Positions 17,390 to 27,850 of a DNA stretch of 64,000 nucleotides are shown here, one piece after another. A model generated the notes under the pieces. It did not search any database and was not told where the DNA came from. It was given only the letters and a program-made list of their open reading frames with translations. This stretch comes from Paenibacillus sp. DMB20 (lineage in GTDB: Bacteria; Bacillota; Bacilli; Paenibacillales; Paenibacillaceae): NCBI RefSeq assembly GCF_000987955.1, contig NZ_LAZU01000036.1, forward strand, positions 248,001 through 312,000, written 5' to 3'. Positions within the stretch are counted from its first letter, which is position 1. Every line of letters begins with the position of its first letter. The position numbers were made by a program, and so were the translations under genes.

Positions 17390-18188
17390 TCGCAGTCAGG
17401 ACTCGGGTCAATGGATACAGATGGATTATCAGTAAATATTATCTTTACATTCTTGGCGAGAGCGGATACAATGGAACAAATATGTGAATGGGTGGATCAT
17501 GATGAACATTTTTTTGACGGGAATTATCGGGTAATCGATAACTGAATAAATCACAAACGTTTTGGCCGGATCGAACATGGGCCATTGCATTCATTTTAAG
17601 GTTGCTTGTATGCCGACGTTTGTGCCTCCTGTCATGAACTTTCATCATAAATGCCATGCATATAAGGAACCCGCATAAGTAAAATTTACGGATGCATTCT
17701 TTTGTTGTTATCAAGCTGTAGATGGACAGTTGTTCATTTACGGCTTTTTTGCGTGCATTTCACCAATCTCTTCACATGGAAAGGAGATAATGCGAGCCAT
17801 GGACTGGAAATTTTGGAACTTGTAATCAAACGATATGGCAACGGATAAGGCGTAAATATTCGAGGCGGGGTTCGGATCGGACCGCGGATATGCTTCCGCA
17901 GCGGATCCAAGGATTCAGGGGAATCGTCGAATGGAATGGAGGAAAAAACTTGGTGGCCAATTTATGTTTTCCTAATATGTTCTTTGCTGCAATTGTCGTA
18001 TTATATGATTCCTCGTAGCGGTTTTCCGTTAACTGGAGGTCGCTGAATGTTGGCGTCGGAAGTTAAATTATAATTATTTTTTACCTAGAATCAGCCGATC
18101 TGATCATGTATACTGGCGACGATCTGCTGCTCTAAGGGACTGAAGTAAAATGGCTGTACATATTTGCTAGCATATGGGGGTGGGCACC
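17390..18188. other. Intergenic region without a supported gene
   Basis: About 800 bases. A 44-codon frame at 17411-17545 on the plus strand ends DHDEHFFDGNYRVIDN but has no ribosome site. A minus-strand frame at 17445-17714 has odd composition and no support. Base use is mixed, which fits decayed sequence. A TATACT box at 18109-18114 may belong to the ABC exporter promoter, with a poor -35. Confidence 0.35.
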
Positions 18189-19934
18189 GTGCCCAAAAAA
18201 GAGAAAGTATCGATGTCCTGGCTTCTGCGATATTTGAGCCCGGTCAAAGGACGGCTGATGATTTTGCTCATCATGCTGTTAACGTCGACGGGATTGCAGC
18301 TCATGAATCCGCAAATCGTGAAACGTTTTATCGATACGGCGGCCGGCGGCGGGGGTTTGGCCAGTCTTCTGCAACTAGCGGGAATATTCCTTGCCGTAGC
18401 CGTAGCCAACCAGCTGATTACGGTGGCCGTAAGCTATCTGGGAAACGACATTTCGTGGCGCGCTACGAATCGGCTTCGGGGAGATCTCCTGAAGCATTGC
18501 CTGCGGCTGGACATGAAGTTTCATAACATGAAAACGCCAGGCGAAATGATCGAGCGGGTGGATGGCGATGTTACGAGCATTTCGAACTTTTTCGCGATGT
18601 TTATCGTGCAGGTCATCGGCAGCTTTGTGCTGCTGGCCGGCATTTTGGGCTTCATGTTTACCGTCAACCTGCCGATTGCCATCGTGATGACGGTTTTTAC
18701 GCTGGTATCGATTTTATTTATGGTGTTCATCCGCAATCTCGGCGTCAATTCGTCCAAAAACGAACGCGAGGCCAGCGCTTCCCTGTTCGGTCTGATTGAG
18801 GAGCGCATTGCCGGGATCGAGGACGTGCAGGCCAACGGGAACGTGCCTTACGTAATGAACCGGTTTCACCGCATGATGCGCACCGTGTTCCTGAAAGGAA
18901 GAAAAGCCTGGATGCTCCGAGTCGTTCCGTGGAACACCACCGTTATCCTGTTTGCCCTTGCCGTCACCGCAGTGCTGTTATTGGGGGTTCGTTACTATTT
19001 GATCGGCGAGATAAGCCTGGGTACGTTATTCCTCATTTATCAATACACGCAAATGCTGAATGATCCGATCGAGATGCTGGGCGACCAGGTGCAGGAGTTT
19101 CAAAAAGCGAAGTCCGGCATGCTCCGTTCCAGAGAATTGCTCTCAAACCGCAGCGAGATCGTGGAAGGCGATCTGGATCGGCTTCCGGAAGGAGCGCTGG
19201 GACTTGAATTCGAGGACGTGAATTTCAGTTACAACGAAGATAAACCGGTTCTTAAGGACATAAGCTTTACGGTTAAGCCGGGGGAACGGCTTGGCATTAT
19301 CGGACGTACCGGAAGCGGAAAATCGAGCCTTAGCCGCGTTCTGCTTCGCTTGTACAACATTGACAGCGGAGCCATCCGCGTCGGCGGCACGGACATCGCG
19401 AAGCTGAAGCTTCCGGCACTTTATCGCCGGGTAGGCATGGTAACGCAGGATGTGCAGCTGTTCGACGGGACGCTGCGCGACAATTTGACGCTGTTTGATA
19501 AAAGCGTATCCGATTCGTTTATTCTGGAAACCACGGAGCGGCTGGGATTGCGGCAGTGGATCGATGCCCAGCCGGAAGGGCTGGATACGCATTTGGCTGC
19601 CGGAGGCGCATCCCTGTCCGCGGGGGAAGCTCAGCTGTTTGCGCTAACCCGGGTATTTTTGACGCAGCCAAGCTTGGTCATCCTGGATGAGCCTTCTTCG
19701 CGTCTGGATGCGGCAACGGAAACCATGCTGCAGGCGGCTGTAGATCAGTTGATGAGTTGCAGTACGGGAATCATTATCGCGCACCGGCTGGCTACGCTGG
19801 AGCAGGTCGATAAAATCATGGTGCTGGGTGATGGCCGAATCCTTGAATTCGGCGACCGGGAAGCGCTGGCGCAAGATCCATCTTCGCATTACGCAAGACT
19901 GCTGGTAACAGGCAGAGAGGAGGAGTTGGCATGA
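18189..19934 (+). CDS. ABC exporter half-transporter, first subunit
   Basis: About 581 residues: six membrane helices (1-310) then an ATPase domain. Walker A is GRTGSGKSSL near residue 370, the Q-loop lies at VTQDVQ, Walker B with its catalytic Glu is LVILDEPSSRLD, and the H-loop is IIIAHRLATL. The signature motif is degenerate: LSAGEAQ instead of LSGGQ. The next gene overlaps by four bases and encodes the partner half. Together they make a type IV exporter (BmrCD/LmrCD type) for drugs, lipids or peptides. The start is GTG at 18189 after GGGGGTGGG; the ATG at 18174 lies before that site. Confidence 0.92.
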   Translation: MPKKEKVSMSWLLRYLSPVKGRLMILLIMLLTSTGLQLMNPQIVKRFIDTAAGGGGLASLLQLAGIFLAVAVANQLITVAVSYLGNDISWRATNRLRGDLLKHCLRLDMKFHNMKTPGEMIERVDGDVTSISNFFAMFIVQVIGSFVLLAGILGFMFTVNLPIAIVMTVFTLVSILFMVFIRNLGVNSSKNEREASASLFGLIEERIAGIEDVQANGNVPYVMNRFHRMMRTVFLKGRKAWMLRVVPWNTTVILFALAVTAVLLLGVRYYLIGEISLGTLFLIYQYTQMLNDPIEMLGDQVQEFQKAKSGMLRSRELLSNRSEIVEGDLDRLPEGALGLEFEDVNFSYNEDKPVLKDISFTVKPGERLGIIGRTGSGKSSLSRVLLRLYNIDSGAIRVGGTDIAKLKLPALYRRVGMVTQDVQLFDGTLRDNLTLFDKSVSDSFILETTERLGLRQWIDAQPEGLDTHLAAGGASLSAGEAQLFALTRVFLTQPSLVILDEPSSRLDAATETMLQAAVDQLMSCSTGIIIAHRLATLEQVDKIMVLGDGRILEFGDREALAQDPSSHYARLLVTGREEELA

Positions 19935-21736
19935 GCATTACCGGATTTATTGGGCGCCTGTTCCGATTCAGACCTTCATTATTCTTAATAAACGGGTTGC
20001 TGTGGTGCATATTTCACTCCCTGCCGCTGCTGATCGGGATCGGCATGCAGTGGTTCTTTGACCGCGCCACGGCGAATTCCACCGATTATTTGTGGCTAGC
20101 CGTACCGCTGATCTTCATTGCCGCAGTGAGAGTCGCAAGAGTGGGAACGTTTTTCGCGGCTTTCTATCAATGGGTAACGTATATTTACCACATTCAGGCC
20201 ATTCTGCGCACGAATATGCTGGCTGGCATTATGCGCTGGCCGGGACGCAACCTCCCCGCTTCCCCCGGAGAAGCGATGAGCCGTTTCAGGGACGACGTGG
20301 ATGAGGTTGTCGAGTATGTGGAGTCCTGGGTGGATTTCTGGGGACGTCTCGTATTTGCGCTGGTTTCGGTTATCATTATGGCGAGCATTAACTGGAAGAT
20401 CATGCTGGTTGCCGTTTTGCCGTTAGTAGTGGTGACGCTGCTCAACAATTTATCCGGCAACCGGGCCCGCCGTTACGGTCAAAAGAACCGCGAAGCTACC
20501 GGACGGATCACCAGTTTTATTGCGGAGACCTTTGGTGCGGTTCAAGCGTTGAAGCTGGGGCAAGCCGAGGACCATGTTCACGAGCGTTTCACGAAGCTGA
20601 ATGAAGAGCGCCGTCAAGCTGCGCTGAAGGATAATCTGTTCAAGCAGTGGATGAGGTCGCTCAATCAGCATGTACTCAGCATTTGTACGGGATTAATCCT
20701 TTTGATGTGCGCCGCCGAGATGCAGGCCGGGCGTTTTACCGTCGGCGATTTTGCCTTGTTTACGGCTTATCTGGCGAATATCGGGTTCAGCATCTCCTTG
20801 TTCGGTTACATGGTGTTTCAGCATAAGCGGCTAAAGGTATCCTTTGACCGGATGCGCACCCTGTTCCGTCCCGGCGAGGAAGACCGGATCATAGAGGCAA
20901 GGGAGACCTATCTCAACGAAGATCCTCCGGAGCTGCCTGCGATCCACAGGGATCCGAAGGAGAAGCTCCGGGAGCTTGAAGCAAGCGGCTTATCGTACCA
21001 ATATCCTAATTCGGATAACGGGATAAAGGATATTCATTTCCGCTTGGAGCGCGGCAAATTCCTTGTCATCACCGGACGCATCGGGTCCGGTAAATCGACG
21101 CTTGTGCGGACGCTGCTCGGACTGCTGCCGAAACAAGAGGGCACGATCCGTTGGAACGGGGAAGAGGTCGATCCCGCCACCTTCCTCATGCCGCCAAGAG
21201 CTGCATATACGCCGCAGGTTCCCCGTTTGTTCAGCGATACGCTGTGGGAGAATATCGTGCAAGGGAAGAAAGAGCGTGTTGAAGAATCTCTGGAACGGTC
21301 GATTCGCCTAGCCGTCATGGAAAAGGATATCGAGGATCTGGATCAAGGACTGCAAACGTTTGTGGGTCCAAGAGGCGTCATGCTGTCCGGAGGACAGATT
21401 CAGCGCGCGGCTACCGCTCGGATGCTGATGACGGGCGCGGATCTGTTCATTTTCGATGACCTGTCAAGTGCGCTGGACGTGGAGACGGAGCAGCAGGTCT
21501 GGGATGGACTGTTCAAAGAGCGTGACGTGACTTGTATTGCCGTATCTCACCGAAGAGCGGCACTCGCGAAAGCGGATCACATCATTGTGTTGAAGGATGG
21601 TCGGATCGAGGCTGAAGGCACCTTATCCGATCTGCTGGCCACCAGTGAAGAGATGCAGCTGTTGTGGCAAGGTGAACAATCTTCCGTTGAATCTTTGCCG
21701 GCTGATTCAATGGATAAGCAAAGTTCTCATGTTTAG
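19931..21736 (+). CDS. ABC exporter half-transporter, second subunit
   Basis: 601 residues with six membrane helices and a C-terminal ATPase. Walker A is GRIGSGKSTL and the signature LSGGQIQRA is perfect. Walker B ends FIFDDLSSALD, so the catalytic Glu is replaced by Asp. The H-loop is SHRRAAL. This is the mirror of the first subunit: one ATP site uses the good Walker B of subunit 1 with the good signature of this subunit; the other site pairs the two poor halves. That asymmetry is the hallmark of heterodimeric exporters. ATGA overlap with the first gene and a terminator behind show a two-gene operon. The cargo is unknown. Confidence 0.93.
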   Translation: MSITGFIGRLFRFRPSLFLINGLLWCIFHSLPLLIGIGMQWFFDRATANSTDYLWLAVPLIFIAAVRVARVGTFFAAFYQWVTYIYHIQAILRTNMLAGIMRWPGRNLPASPGEAMSRFRDDVDEVVEYVESWVDFWGRLVFALVSVIIMASINWKIMLVAVLPLVVVTLLNNLSGNRARRYGQKNREATGRITSFIAETFGAVQALKLGQAEDHVHERFTKLNEERRQAALKDNLFKQWMRSLNQHVLSICTGLILLMCAAEMQAGRFTVGDFALFTAYLANIGFSISLFGYMVFQHKRLKVSFDRMRTLFRPGEEDRIIEARETYLNEDPPELPAIHRDPKEKLRELEASGLSYQYPNSDNGIKDIHFRLERGKFLVITGRIGSGKSTLVRTLLGLLPKQEGTIRWNGEEVDPATFLMPPRAAYTPQVPRLFSDTLWENIVQGKKERVEESLERSIRLAVMEKDIEDLDQGLQTFVGPRGVMLSGGQIQRAATARMLMTGADLFIFDDLSSALDVETEQQVWDGLFKERDVTCIAVSHRRAALAKADHIIVLKDGRIEAEGTLSDLLATSEEMQLLWQGEQSSVESLPADSMDKQSSHV

Positions 21737-21737
21737 G

Positions 21738-21778
21738 GAAAAAGCTGCTGAGGGACAAATCCCCCGGCAGCTTTTTCT
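21738..21778 (+). terminator. Terminator after the ABC exporter
   Basis: AAAAAGCTGC pairs with GCAGCTTTTT around a loop containing a further GGG/CCC pairing. Confidence 0.85.
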
Positions 21779-21923
21779 TTACTTGAAACATGACCGAAAA
21801 GTGGATGGTCCGGAAAATGTATAAATGGATGGTTACGAATGGCATGACAGACATTATATTTGTTTTGATATGTCTCTAAAAAATCATGACATCATGAAAG
21901 TTCATTGAAAGGAAAGAATCATC

Positions 21924-23404
21924 TTGGACCAACACAAAACTCCGTTATTTGACGCTTTGGTACAGCACGCAACGAGCAATCCGCTGCCTTTTCATATACC
22001 CGGCCATAAAAAAGGGAAGGGAATGGATCCGGCATTCCGATCCTACATGGGTGACAATGCCTTAGCCATTGATCTAATCAATATTGTCCCGCTCGATGAT
22101 CTTCATCAGCCGTCAGGGATCATTCGGGAGGCGGAGCGCCTGGCGGCAGAAGCCTTTGGCTCGGATTATACGTTGTTTTCCGTACAAGGAACCACCGGGG
22201 CAATCATGACCATGATCATGTCTGTTTGTGCACCGGGCGATAAGATCATCGTGCCCCGGAATGCCCACAAATCCATTTTGTCGGCCATTATTTTTACAGG
22301 AGCGATTCCGGTATGGGTAACGCCTGAACAAGACCGCAAACTAGGAATCGAGCATGGAGTGTTGAAGGAGTCGATCCGGCAGGCGATAGAGCAGAACCCG
22401 GGCGTAAAGCAGTTCTTCTCATAAACCCAACCTATTATGGAACGAGTGTGGATTTGACGGATATGGTTGAATTCGTTCACGGCTATGGAATACCGGTTTT
22501 GGTGGATGAAGCACACGGCACGCTTATTCATTTTCATGAGAAATTGCCTGCGTCGGCCATGCAAGCGGGCGCGGACATGGCGGCAACCAGTGTCCATAAA
22601 CTTGGAGGGTCGTTGACTCAAAGTTCAATCCTCAACGTAAAAGGGGAACGGGTTAATATAAAGCGGATTCGAACGGTTATGAGCATGCTGACAACCACTT
22701 CAACCTCTTATATCCTTCTGGCCTCCTTGGATACGGCTAGAAGGCAGTTGGCCGTAAACGGGCGCTTGCTTGCGGAGAAAGCCATAAATTTGGCTGATCA
22801 AGCGAGAAGCCGGATCAATACTTGTCCAGGTCTTTACTGTTATGGCGAGGAAATACTCGATCTGAAAGGCGTATATCATTATGACCCGACGAAGCTATGC
22901 GTTCATGTTGGAAAACTCGGCATTACGGGATATGAGGCGGAGCTGTGGCTGCGCGAACAATATAACATCGAGGTAGAGTTAAGCGATCTGTCCAACATTT
23001 TATGTCTGATCACGCTTGGTGATACGGAGCATGAGGTTAACCGTCTTCTTCAGGCTTTGGAGCATATGGATGACATGTTTCGGAGAAAAGAGAGCGCTAG
23101 TGCTCTTACGCCATCCGTCATTCCTGATGCCCCGCCATTTTTGATGCCGCCGAGAGACGCCTTCTATGCAGATACGGAAACCGTACTATTTGAGCAATCA
23201 TCGGGCCGGATCATCGCGGAGTCCATCTATGTTTACCCACCGGGCATTCCGATCCTTATGCCTGGACAGATTATCCTCCAGGAGATCGTAGATTATATTA
23301 CGAGGCATGGGGAGGCAGGCCTACCGATTAAAGGACCAGAGGATTCAACCGCGAAAGAGGTAAAGGTTGTTGTTGAGCGCAGAAAGGGCAAAGAGACGAG
23401 CTGA
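21924..23404 (+). CDS. Orn/Lys/Arg decarboxylase, aminotransferase class I fold (frameshifted)
   Basis: PLP enzyme of about 493 residues when repaired. The N-end, PLFDALVQHATSNPLPFHIP, and FSVQGTTGAIMTMIMS are typical of the family. The PLP Lys lies in SVHKLGGSLTQSS, with the cofactor Asp in VDEAHG before it. The short C-terminal domain holds YPPGIP and the Gly-rich end. It resembles YaaO and SpeA-type arginine decarboxylases of Bacillus, which make agmatine for polyamines, but Lys or Orn is possible. The frame breaks near 22405: one added G restores VKAVLLINPTYYGTSVDLTDM. The TTG start follows AAAGGAAAG. A small membrane protein gene is 35 bases downstream. Confidence 0.87.
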
Positions 23405-23439
23405 GAATATCAGTTCAGTTATAGAGAGGGGGTATCGGG

Positions 23440-23634
23440 ATGGTTTTGTACATTATCGTCATTACGCTGGCATTAGTCGGCGGGGTTTCCACCATGCTTG
23501 TTGGCCACTCTCAAGAGAATAAGAAAGCTAACCCCGGCTATGAACGCAGAACAAAAGCGAATATCACTAAATTAATCTTGATTTATGTGTTTTCTTTGGT
23601 GGCATTTATTGTGATCTGGATGATTTTCAAGTAA
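23440..23634 (+). CDS. Small two-helix membrane protein, unknown function
   Basis: 64 residues with a hydrophobic segment at each end (about 2-20 and 43-62) and a charged middle (HSQENKKANPGYERRTKAN). Both ends are likely on the same side of the membrane. It is probably in one transcript with the decarboxylase: the gap is 35 bases, it has a GAGAGGGGG site, and a strong terminator follows. No family was recognised. It could assist an amino acid or polyamine function, which is only a guess from place. Confidence 0.7.
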   Translation: MVLYIIVITLALVGGVSTMLVGHSQENKKANPGYERRTKANITKLILIYVFSLVAFIVIWMIFK

Positions 23635-23661
23635 TTAAGCAATTGGATAATTGAATGTACC

Positions 23662-23714
23662 GAGACCCATGGTATTCCTGTCCTTTCAAACAGGCATTCC
23701 AATGGGTCTTTTTT
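23662..23714 (+). terminator. Terminator after the decarboxylase operon
   Basis: AGACCCAT pairs with ATGGGTCT, with a second inner pairing CCTGT/ACAGG, then six T. Confidence 0.85.
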
Positions 23715-23824
23715 GTGTCCAACGGATGGGGACTCAAATTATTAATTGGAGGGTCACGATCGTAGTGTTAATCATTATATTCGTTGAGGGTACCTTACAA
23801 AAACAGACATAAGAGGTGATTCTA

Positions 23825-24751
23825 ATGTTTTCGCTACGTTACCGACTGCTCGCGTGGTCCTCATTCATCGGCATGTTCTTCGTATTGCTTGCCGGAGCGA
23901 TCGTAACCAAAACGGGATCGGGCAGAGGCTGCGGCGACGATTGGCCGCTATGCAACGGGAAATTTGTCCCGGCTTACACGCTGGAATCCATGATCGAATA
24001 TTCGCACCGGCTGATCACAGGTGTGGTGGGACTGCTGGTTCTTCTAACCTTTATTGTGACATGGCGTTATTACAAATCACATAAGGAAGCATTGTACTAT
24101 GCTGGCGGCACTTTGTTTTTTACGATCGTTCAGGCTTTGATGGGGGCTGCTGCAGTCATGTGGCCGCAGCAGCCGGCTGTAATGGCGCTCCATTTTGGCA
24201 TCGCTCTGCTTGCAGTTGCAAGCTGCATGCTGCTTGTCGTATGGATGTACCGGACGGAAAAAGAAAAAATGAGCTTCCATACAGCTCCTATCCCAACCCG
24301 CATTCGAGTCATCGTATGGGGGACATGGGCGCACAGCTGCATCGTCATTTATCTTGGCGCGTACATTCGTCACACCGAGTCGGATGCCGGATGCATGGGT
24401 TGGCCTTTATGCAATGGACAGGTCATCCCATATATGTATGGCGCATCGGGGATCGTTTTCATTCATCGGTTGGCGGCTGCGCTATTATGGATTTTGGCAA
24501 TCATTCTGTTTGTTCTTGTTCGGCGGCACGAAGCCAAAGGCAATCACTCGGATTTTACCATTTCGGCGACCGGGTTGCTTGTTTTGGTAACGGCACAAAT
24601 ATTCAGCGGGGCCTGGCTCACGTTCGTTATGAATGATTCGGATGTTTATCTGTTTGCTAGTCTCGTTCACAATGTTTTGGCCGTTTTCTTGTTCAGCATA
24701 CTGGCAGCTCTGTCCATTCGGTCATGGAAAAGGAGAATGCCGGCAGCTTGA
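23825..24751 (+). CDS. ctaA: Heme A synthase
   Basis: Membrane enzyme of 308 residues with about eight helices in two repeats. It oxidises the methyl group of heme O to give heme A for the aa3-type oxidase. The heme-ligand His residues lie in EYSHRL, ALHFG, FIHRL and LVHNV. Cys pairs occur in GCGDDWPLC and GCMGWPLC, in the two outer loops. These are the classical features of Gram-positive CtaA. The ATG at 23825 is used because AAGAGGTGA precedes it; a GTG nine bases earlier overlaps that site. It is followed by the qox operon, which needs heme A. Confidence 0.95.
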   Translation: MFSLRYRLLAWSSFIGMFFVLLAGAIVTKTGSGRGCGDDWPLCNGKFVPAYTLESMIEYSHRLITGVVGLLVLLTFIVTWRYYKSHKEALYYAGGTLFFTIVQALMGAAAVMWPQQPAVMALHFGIALLAVASCMLLVVWMYRTEKEKMSFHTAPIPTRIRVIVWGTWAHSCIVIYLGAYIRHTESDAGCMGWPLCNGQVIPYMYGASGIVFIHRLAAALLWILAIILFVLVRRHEAKGNHSDFTISATGLLVLVTAQIFSGAWLTFVMNDSDVYLFASLVHNVLAVFLFSILAALSIRSWKRRMPAA

Positions 24752-24910
24752 AACGTTCATGGAAAGGAGATAACGATCGCTATTAATGTGATTTTTGTTA
24801 CGGAAAATTGAACATGGCCTGTTCTTTTTCTGGTTAAGCGGCTGGTGACACCCCGTCCGTTCTCTTATAGAGTAATTCAGGAAATAGCAGGTGGAATGGA
24901 GCTGAAGGAA

Positions 24911-25825
24911 ATGAAACGACCAAAAGCGCTTCGAAACATGATGTTGTTTGTCATGTCGATCATGACGGCGCTGGCCACAACCGGCTGTACGGAAAAGATC
25001 ATTGTGTTAAACCCCAAGGGGCCCATTGCGGAGCAGCAGCGAGATCTAATGGTGATATCGCTCTTGCTGTGCAGTATCGTCATTGTTCCCGTGCTGATCC
25101 TTACGGCGGTTATCATCTGGCGATACCGTGACAAAAAAGGAAGGAGAGCGCGTTATACGCCGAATTGGGAGCACAGCACCAAGCTGGAGATCATCTGGTG
25201 GGGAATACCAATCGTTATTATTTTGACGCTTGCCGTAATAACCGTAAAAGCCACATATGCATTGGAACCATCAAAGCCGCTGGCCTCAGATAAGAAGCCT
25301 TTGACCGTTCAAGTAACTTCCCTAAATTGGAAGTGGTTGTTCCAGTACCCTGAGCAGGGGATTGCAACGATAAATGAGTTGAAAATTCCGGAAGATGTGC
25401 CCGTTCGGTTTGAAATCACCGCCGATTCTCCAATGAACTCGTTTTGGATTCCGCAGCTTGGAGGACAAATGTATGCCATGTCCGGCATGGCGATGAAACT
25501 TCATCTCCAAGCCGATGAGGTGGGACATTACTGGGGATCCGGGGCTAATTTTACGGGTACGGAATTCGCCCAGATGTATTTCGATGTAGAAGCGACCACT
25601 CAGGAACAATTCGATCAATGGGTGGAAGGGGTCAAAGCAGGTTCGCCGAAGCTGACATTGGACGGATATAAGCGATTGGTTGAACCCTCGACTTCCAAGG
25701 TTCAAACGTTCTCCAAGTTTCCTGAGGGGCTGTTCGAGATGACCGTTACGAAATACGGAGCCTCTCACAACCATGGGTTGTCGACGAGAGAGGCTCAAAA
25801 AATCAAACCGAAAGAAGAGAGCTAA
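24911..25825 (+). CDS. qoxA: Quinol oxidase subunit II
   Basis: Lipoprotein of 304 residues. The signal ends in a lipobox (ATTGC), then two membrane helices (about 45-70 and 90-112) and an outer cupredoxin domain. Where cytochrome c oxidases have the CuA motif CxxxCxxxH, this one reads SGANFTGTEFAQM with no Cys. The oxidase therefore takes electrons from quinol, not cytochrome c. The ATG at 24911 is preceded by GGAG at 9 bases and starts a clean lipoprotein signal; earlier in-frame starts give an unlikely N-end. It begins the qoxABCD set. Confidence 0.92.
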   Translation: MKRPKALRNMMLFVMSIMTALATTGCTEKIIVLNPKGPIAEQQRDLMVISLLLCSIVIVPVLILTAVIIWRYRDKKGRRARYTPNWEHSTKLEIIWWGIPIVIILTLAVITVKATYALEPSKPLASDKKPLTVQVTSLNWKWLFQYPEQGIATINELKIPEDVPVRFEITADSPMNSFWIPQLGGQMYAMSGMAMKLHLQADEVGHYWGSGANFTGTEFAQMYFDVEATTQEQFDQWVEGVKAGSPKLTLDGYKRLVEPSTSKVQTFSKFPEGLFEMTVTKYGASHNHGLSTREAQKIKPKEES

Positions 25826-25861
25826 TGTTATTCGGATCATGAAGTAAGGAGAGATTTGTCC

Positions 25862-27850
25862 ATGTGGGATAAGGTAAAAGACTTCGCTTCCGAGTTTTTT
25901 GTAACGGGAGATCCGCTAATATACGGAGCGGATGTCACCATCGTTCTAACCCTGATAGCGATCATATCCGGGTTAACTTATTTTAAAAAGTGGAAATGGC
26001 TGTGGCGAGAATGGCTTACCACGGTTGACCATAAAAAGATCGGAATCATGTACATCTTAGCTGCTTTTCTAATGCTGTTCCGCGGGGGAGTCGATGCGAT
26101 TCTCATGAGGGCTCAGCTGGCCATGCCGGGGGTCGAGTTCCTGCCGCCGGATCACTATAATCAGATTTTTACGACGCATGGCGTCATCATGATTTTATTT
26201 ATGGCCATGCCTTTCATGTTCGGTCTGTTCAACATCATGGTTCCGCTTCAAATCGGAGCCAGGGATGTTGCATACCCGTTTTTGAATTCGCTAAGCTTTT
26301 GGCTGTTCTTTTCAGGCGCGATGTTGTTTAACCTGTCATTCGTAATCGGGGGGTCGCCCGATGCGGGCTGGCTCGCATATCCTCCTTATTCGGAACTTCA
26401 GTACAACCCCGGAGTCGGACAGGATTTCTATATTTGGGGTATACAAATTTCGGGTATCGGCAGCTTAATGACCGGGATTAACTTCATTGTGACGATCCTG
26501 AAAATGCGGGCCCCGGGAATGAAGCTGATGAGAATGCCGATGTTCTCGTGGTCGGTGTTATCCAGCTGTATCGCGATCATCTTTTCGTTTCCGATCCTGA
26601 CGGCAACTCTGGCTCTATTGTTTTTAGACCGATATGCCGGCGCACATTTCTTCACCCTGGATGGCGGCGGGAATCCGATGATGTATATCAACTTGATCTG
26701 GATGTGGGGCCATCCCGAGGTTTACATTATTGTGCTTCCCGCATTCGGGATTTTCTCTGAAATTGTGTCGACCTTTTCGAAGAAGAAGCTGTTCGGTTAC
26801 AAATCCATGGTGTACGCCATGATGATCATCAGCGTATTGTCTTTTCTCGTTTGGGCGCATCATTTCTTTACGATGGGATCGGGAGCGGACGTCAATGCAT
26901 TCTTTGCGCTAACGACCATGTTGATTGCCATACCGACCGGCGTCAAAGTGTTCAACTGGCTCTTCACCATGTTCAGGGGGAAAATCACGTTTGAAACACC
27001 CATGTTGTGGACGATCGGGTTTATTCCGTGCTTTATTGTCGGCGGTCTGACCGGAGTGCTTCTGTCGGTTGCGCCGGCCGACTTCCAATTCCACAACAGC
27101 TACTTTCTGATCGCACACTTCCATCAGGTCATTATAGGAGGCGTGGTGTTCGGTTATTTTGCAGGGCTTTACTATTGGTGGCCCAAAATGTTCGGCTTTA
27201 AGCTGAATGAACGTATAGGGAAATGGGCGTTCTGGTTCTGGAACATCGGGTTTTACTTCTGCTTCATGCCGCAATATATTCTCGGACTCATGGGAATGAC
27301 CCGTCGCGTCGTCACCTATAGTTGGGACAAAGGCTGGTGGGAAATGAACTTCGTTTCAACGATTGGCGCAGCATTGATGGGGGTTGCATTTTTGTTCCAG
27401 GTATGGCAGATCGTTCATGGGTTCAAGCATCGCAAAAATAATTCGGACACAACAGGTGATCCGTGGAACGGACGCACACTGGAATGGTCCATTCCATCTC
27501 CGGCTCCGGCATACAATTTCGCGGTCCTTCCGCAAGTTACCGAGCAGGATGATTGGTGGGAGCGCAAGTTGCGCAAAGAACAGGGGCAAGGGCTGTCCGA
27601 ACCTTCGCAGGCAAAAAAATGGGAACCCATTCATATGCCTAAAAACTCCGGCACTCCCATTGTCATGTCGGCTTGCTGGTTTATAGCCGGTTTCGGATTC
27701 ATATTCCATTGGCCGTGGTTCATCATTGCCGGATTGGGCGGCGTAGCTGCTTGTTTGCTTTACCATTCCTACAACTATGATACGGATTACTACATCCCTG
27801 TCGATGAAATTGAACGCACGGAAGCGGACTTAAGGAGGGTGATTATTTAA
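25862..27850 (+). CDS. qoxB: Quinol oxidase subunit I
   Basis: Catalytic subunit of 662 residues with about fourteen membrane helices. It reduces O2 to water at a heme/CuB centre and pumps protons. The low-spin heme His lies in TTHGVIMILF. CuB ligands include the His of WGHPEVYI with the Tyr of the cross-link, and the HH pair in WAHHFFTMG. The high-spin heme His lies in FLIAHFHQVIIGG. An N-terminal extra helix and a C-terminal extension are typical of QoxB/CyoB. AAGGAGAG stands before the ATG at 25862. Its stop overlaps the qoxC start. Confidence 0.97.
   Translation: MWDKVKDFASEFFVTGDPLIYGADVTIVLTLIAIISGLTYFKKWKWLWREWLTTVDHKKIGIMYILAAFLMLFRGGVDAILMRAQLAMPGVEFLPPDHYNQIFTTHGVIMILFMAMPFMFGLFNIMVPLQIGARDVAYPFLNSLSFWLFFSGAMLFNLSFVIGGSPDAGWLAYPPYSELQYNPGVGQDFYIWGIQISGIGSLMTGINFIVTILKMRAPGMKLMRMPMFSWSVLSSCIAIIFSFPILTATLALLFLDRYAGAHFFTLDGGGNPMMYINLIWMWGHPEVYIIVLPAFGIFSEIVSTFSKKKLFGYKSMVYAMMIISVLSFLVWAHHFFTMGSGADVNAFFALTTMLIAIPTGVKVFNWLFTMFRGKITFETPMLWTIGFIPCFIVGGLTGVLLSVAPADFQFHNSYFLIAHFHQVIIGGVVFGYFAGLYYWWPKMFGFKLNERIGKWAFWFWNIGFYFCFMPQYILGLMGMTRRVVTYSWDKGWWEMNFVSTIGAALMGVAFLFQVWQIVHGFKHRKNNSDTTGDPWNGRTLEWSIPSPAPAYNFAVLPQVTEQDDWWERKLRKEQGQGLSEPSQAKKWEPIHMPKNSGTPIVMSACWFIAGFGFIFHWPWFIIAGLGGVAACLLYHSYNYDTDYYIPVDEIERTEADLRRVII

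Noticed and set aside
17445..17714. 89-codon minus-strand frame
   Set aside because: Residue use is odd (many Arg, His, Met), no ribosome site, no neighbour that would explain it.
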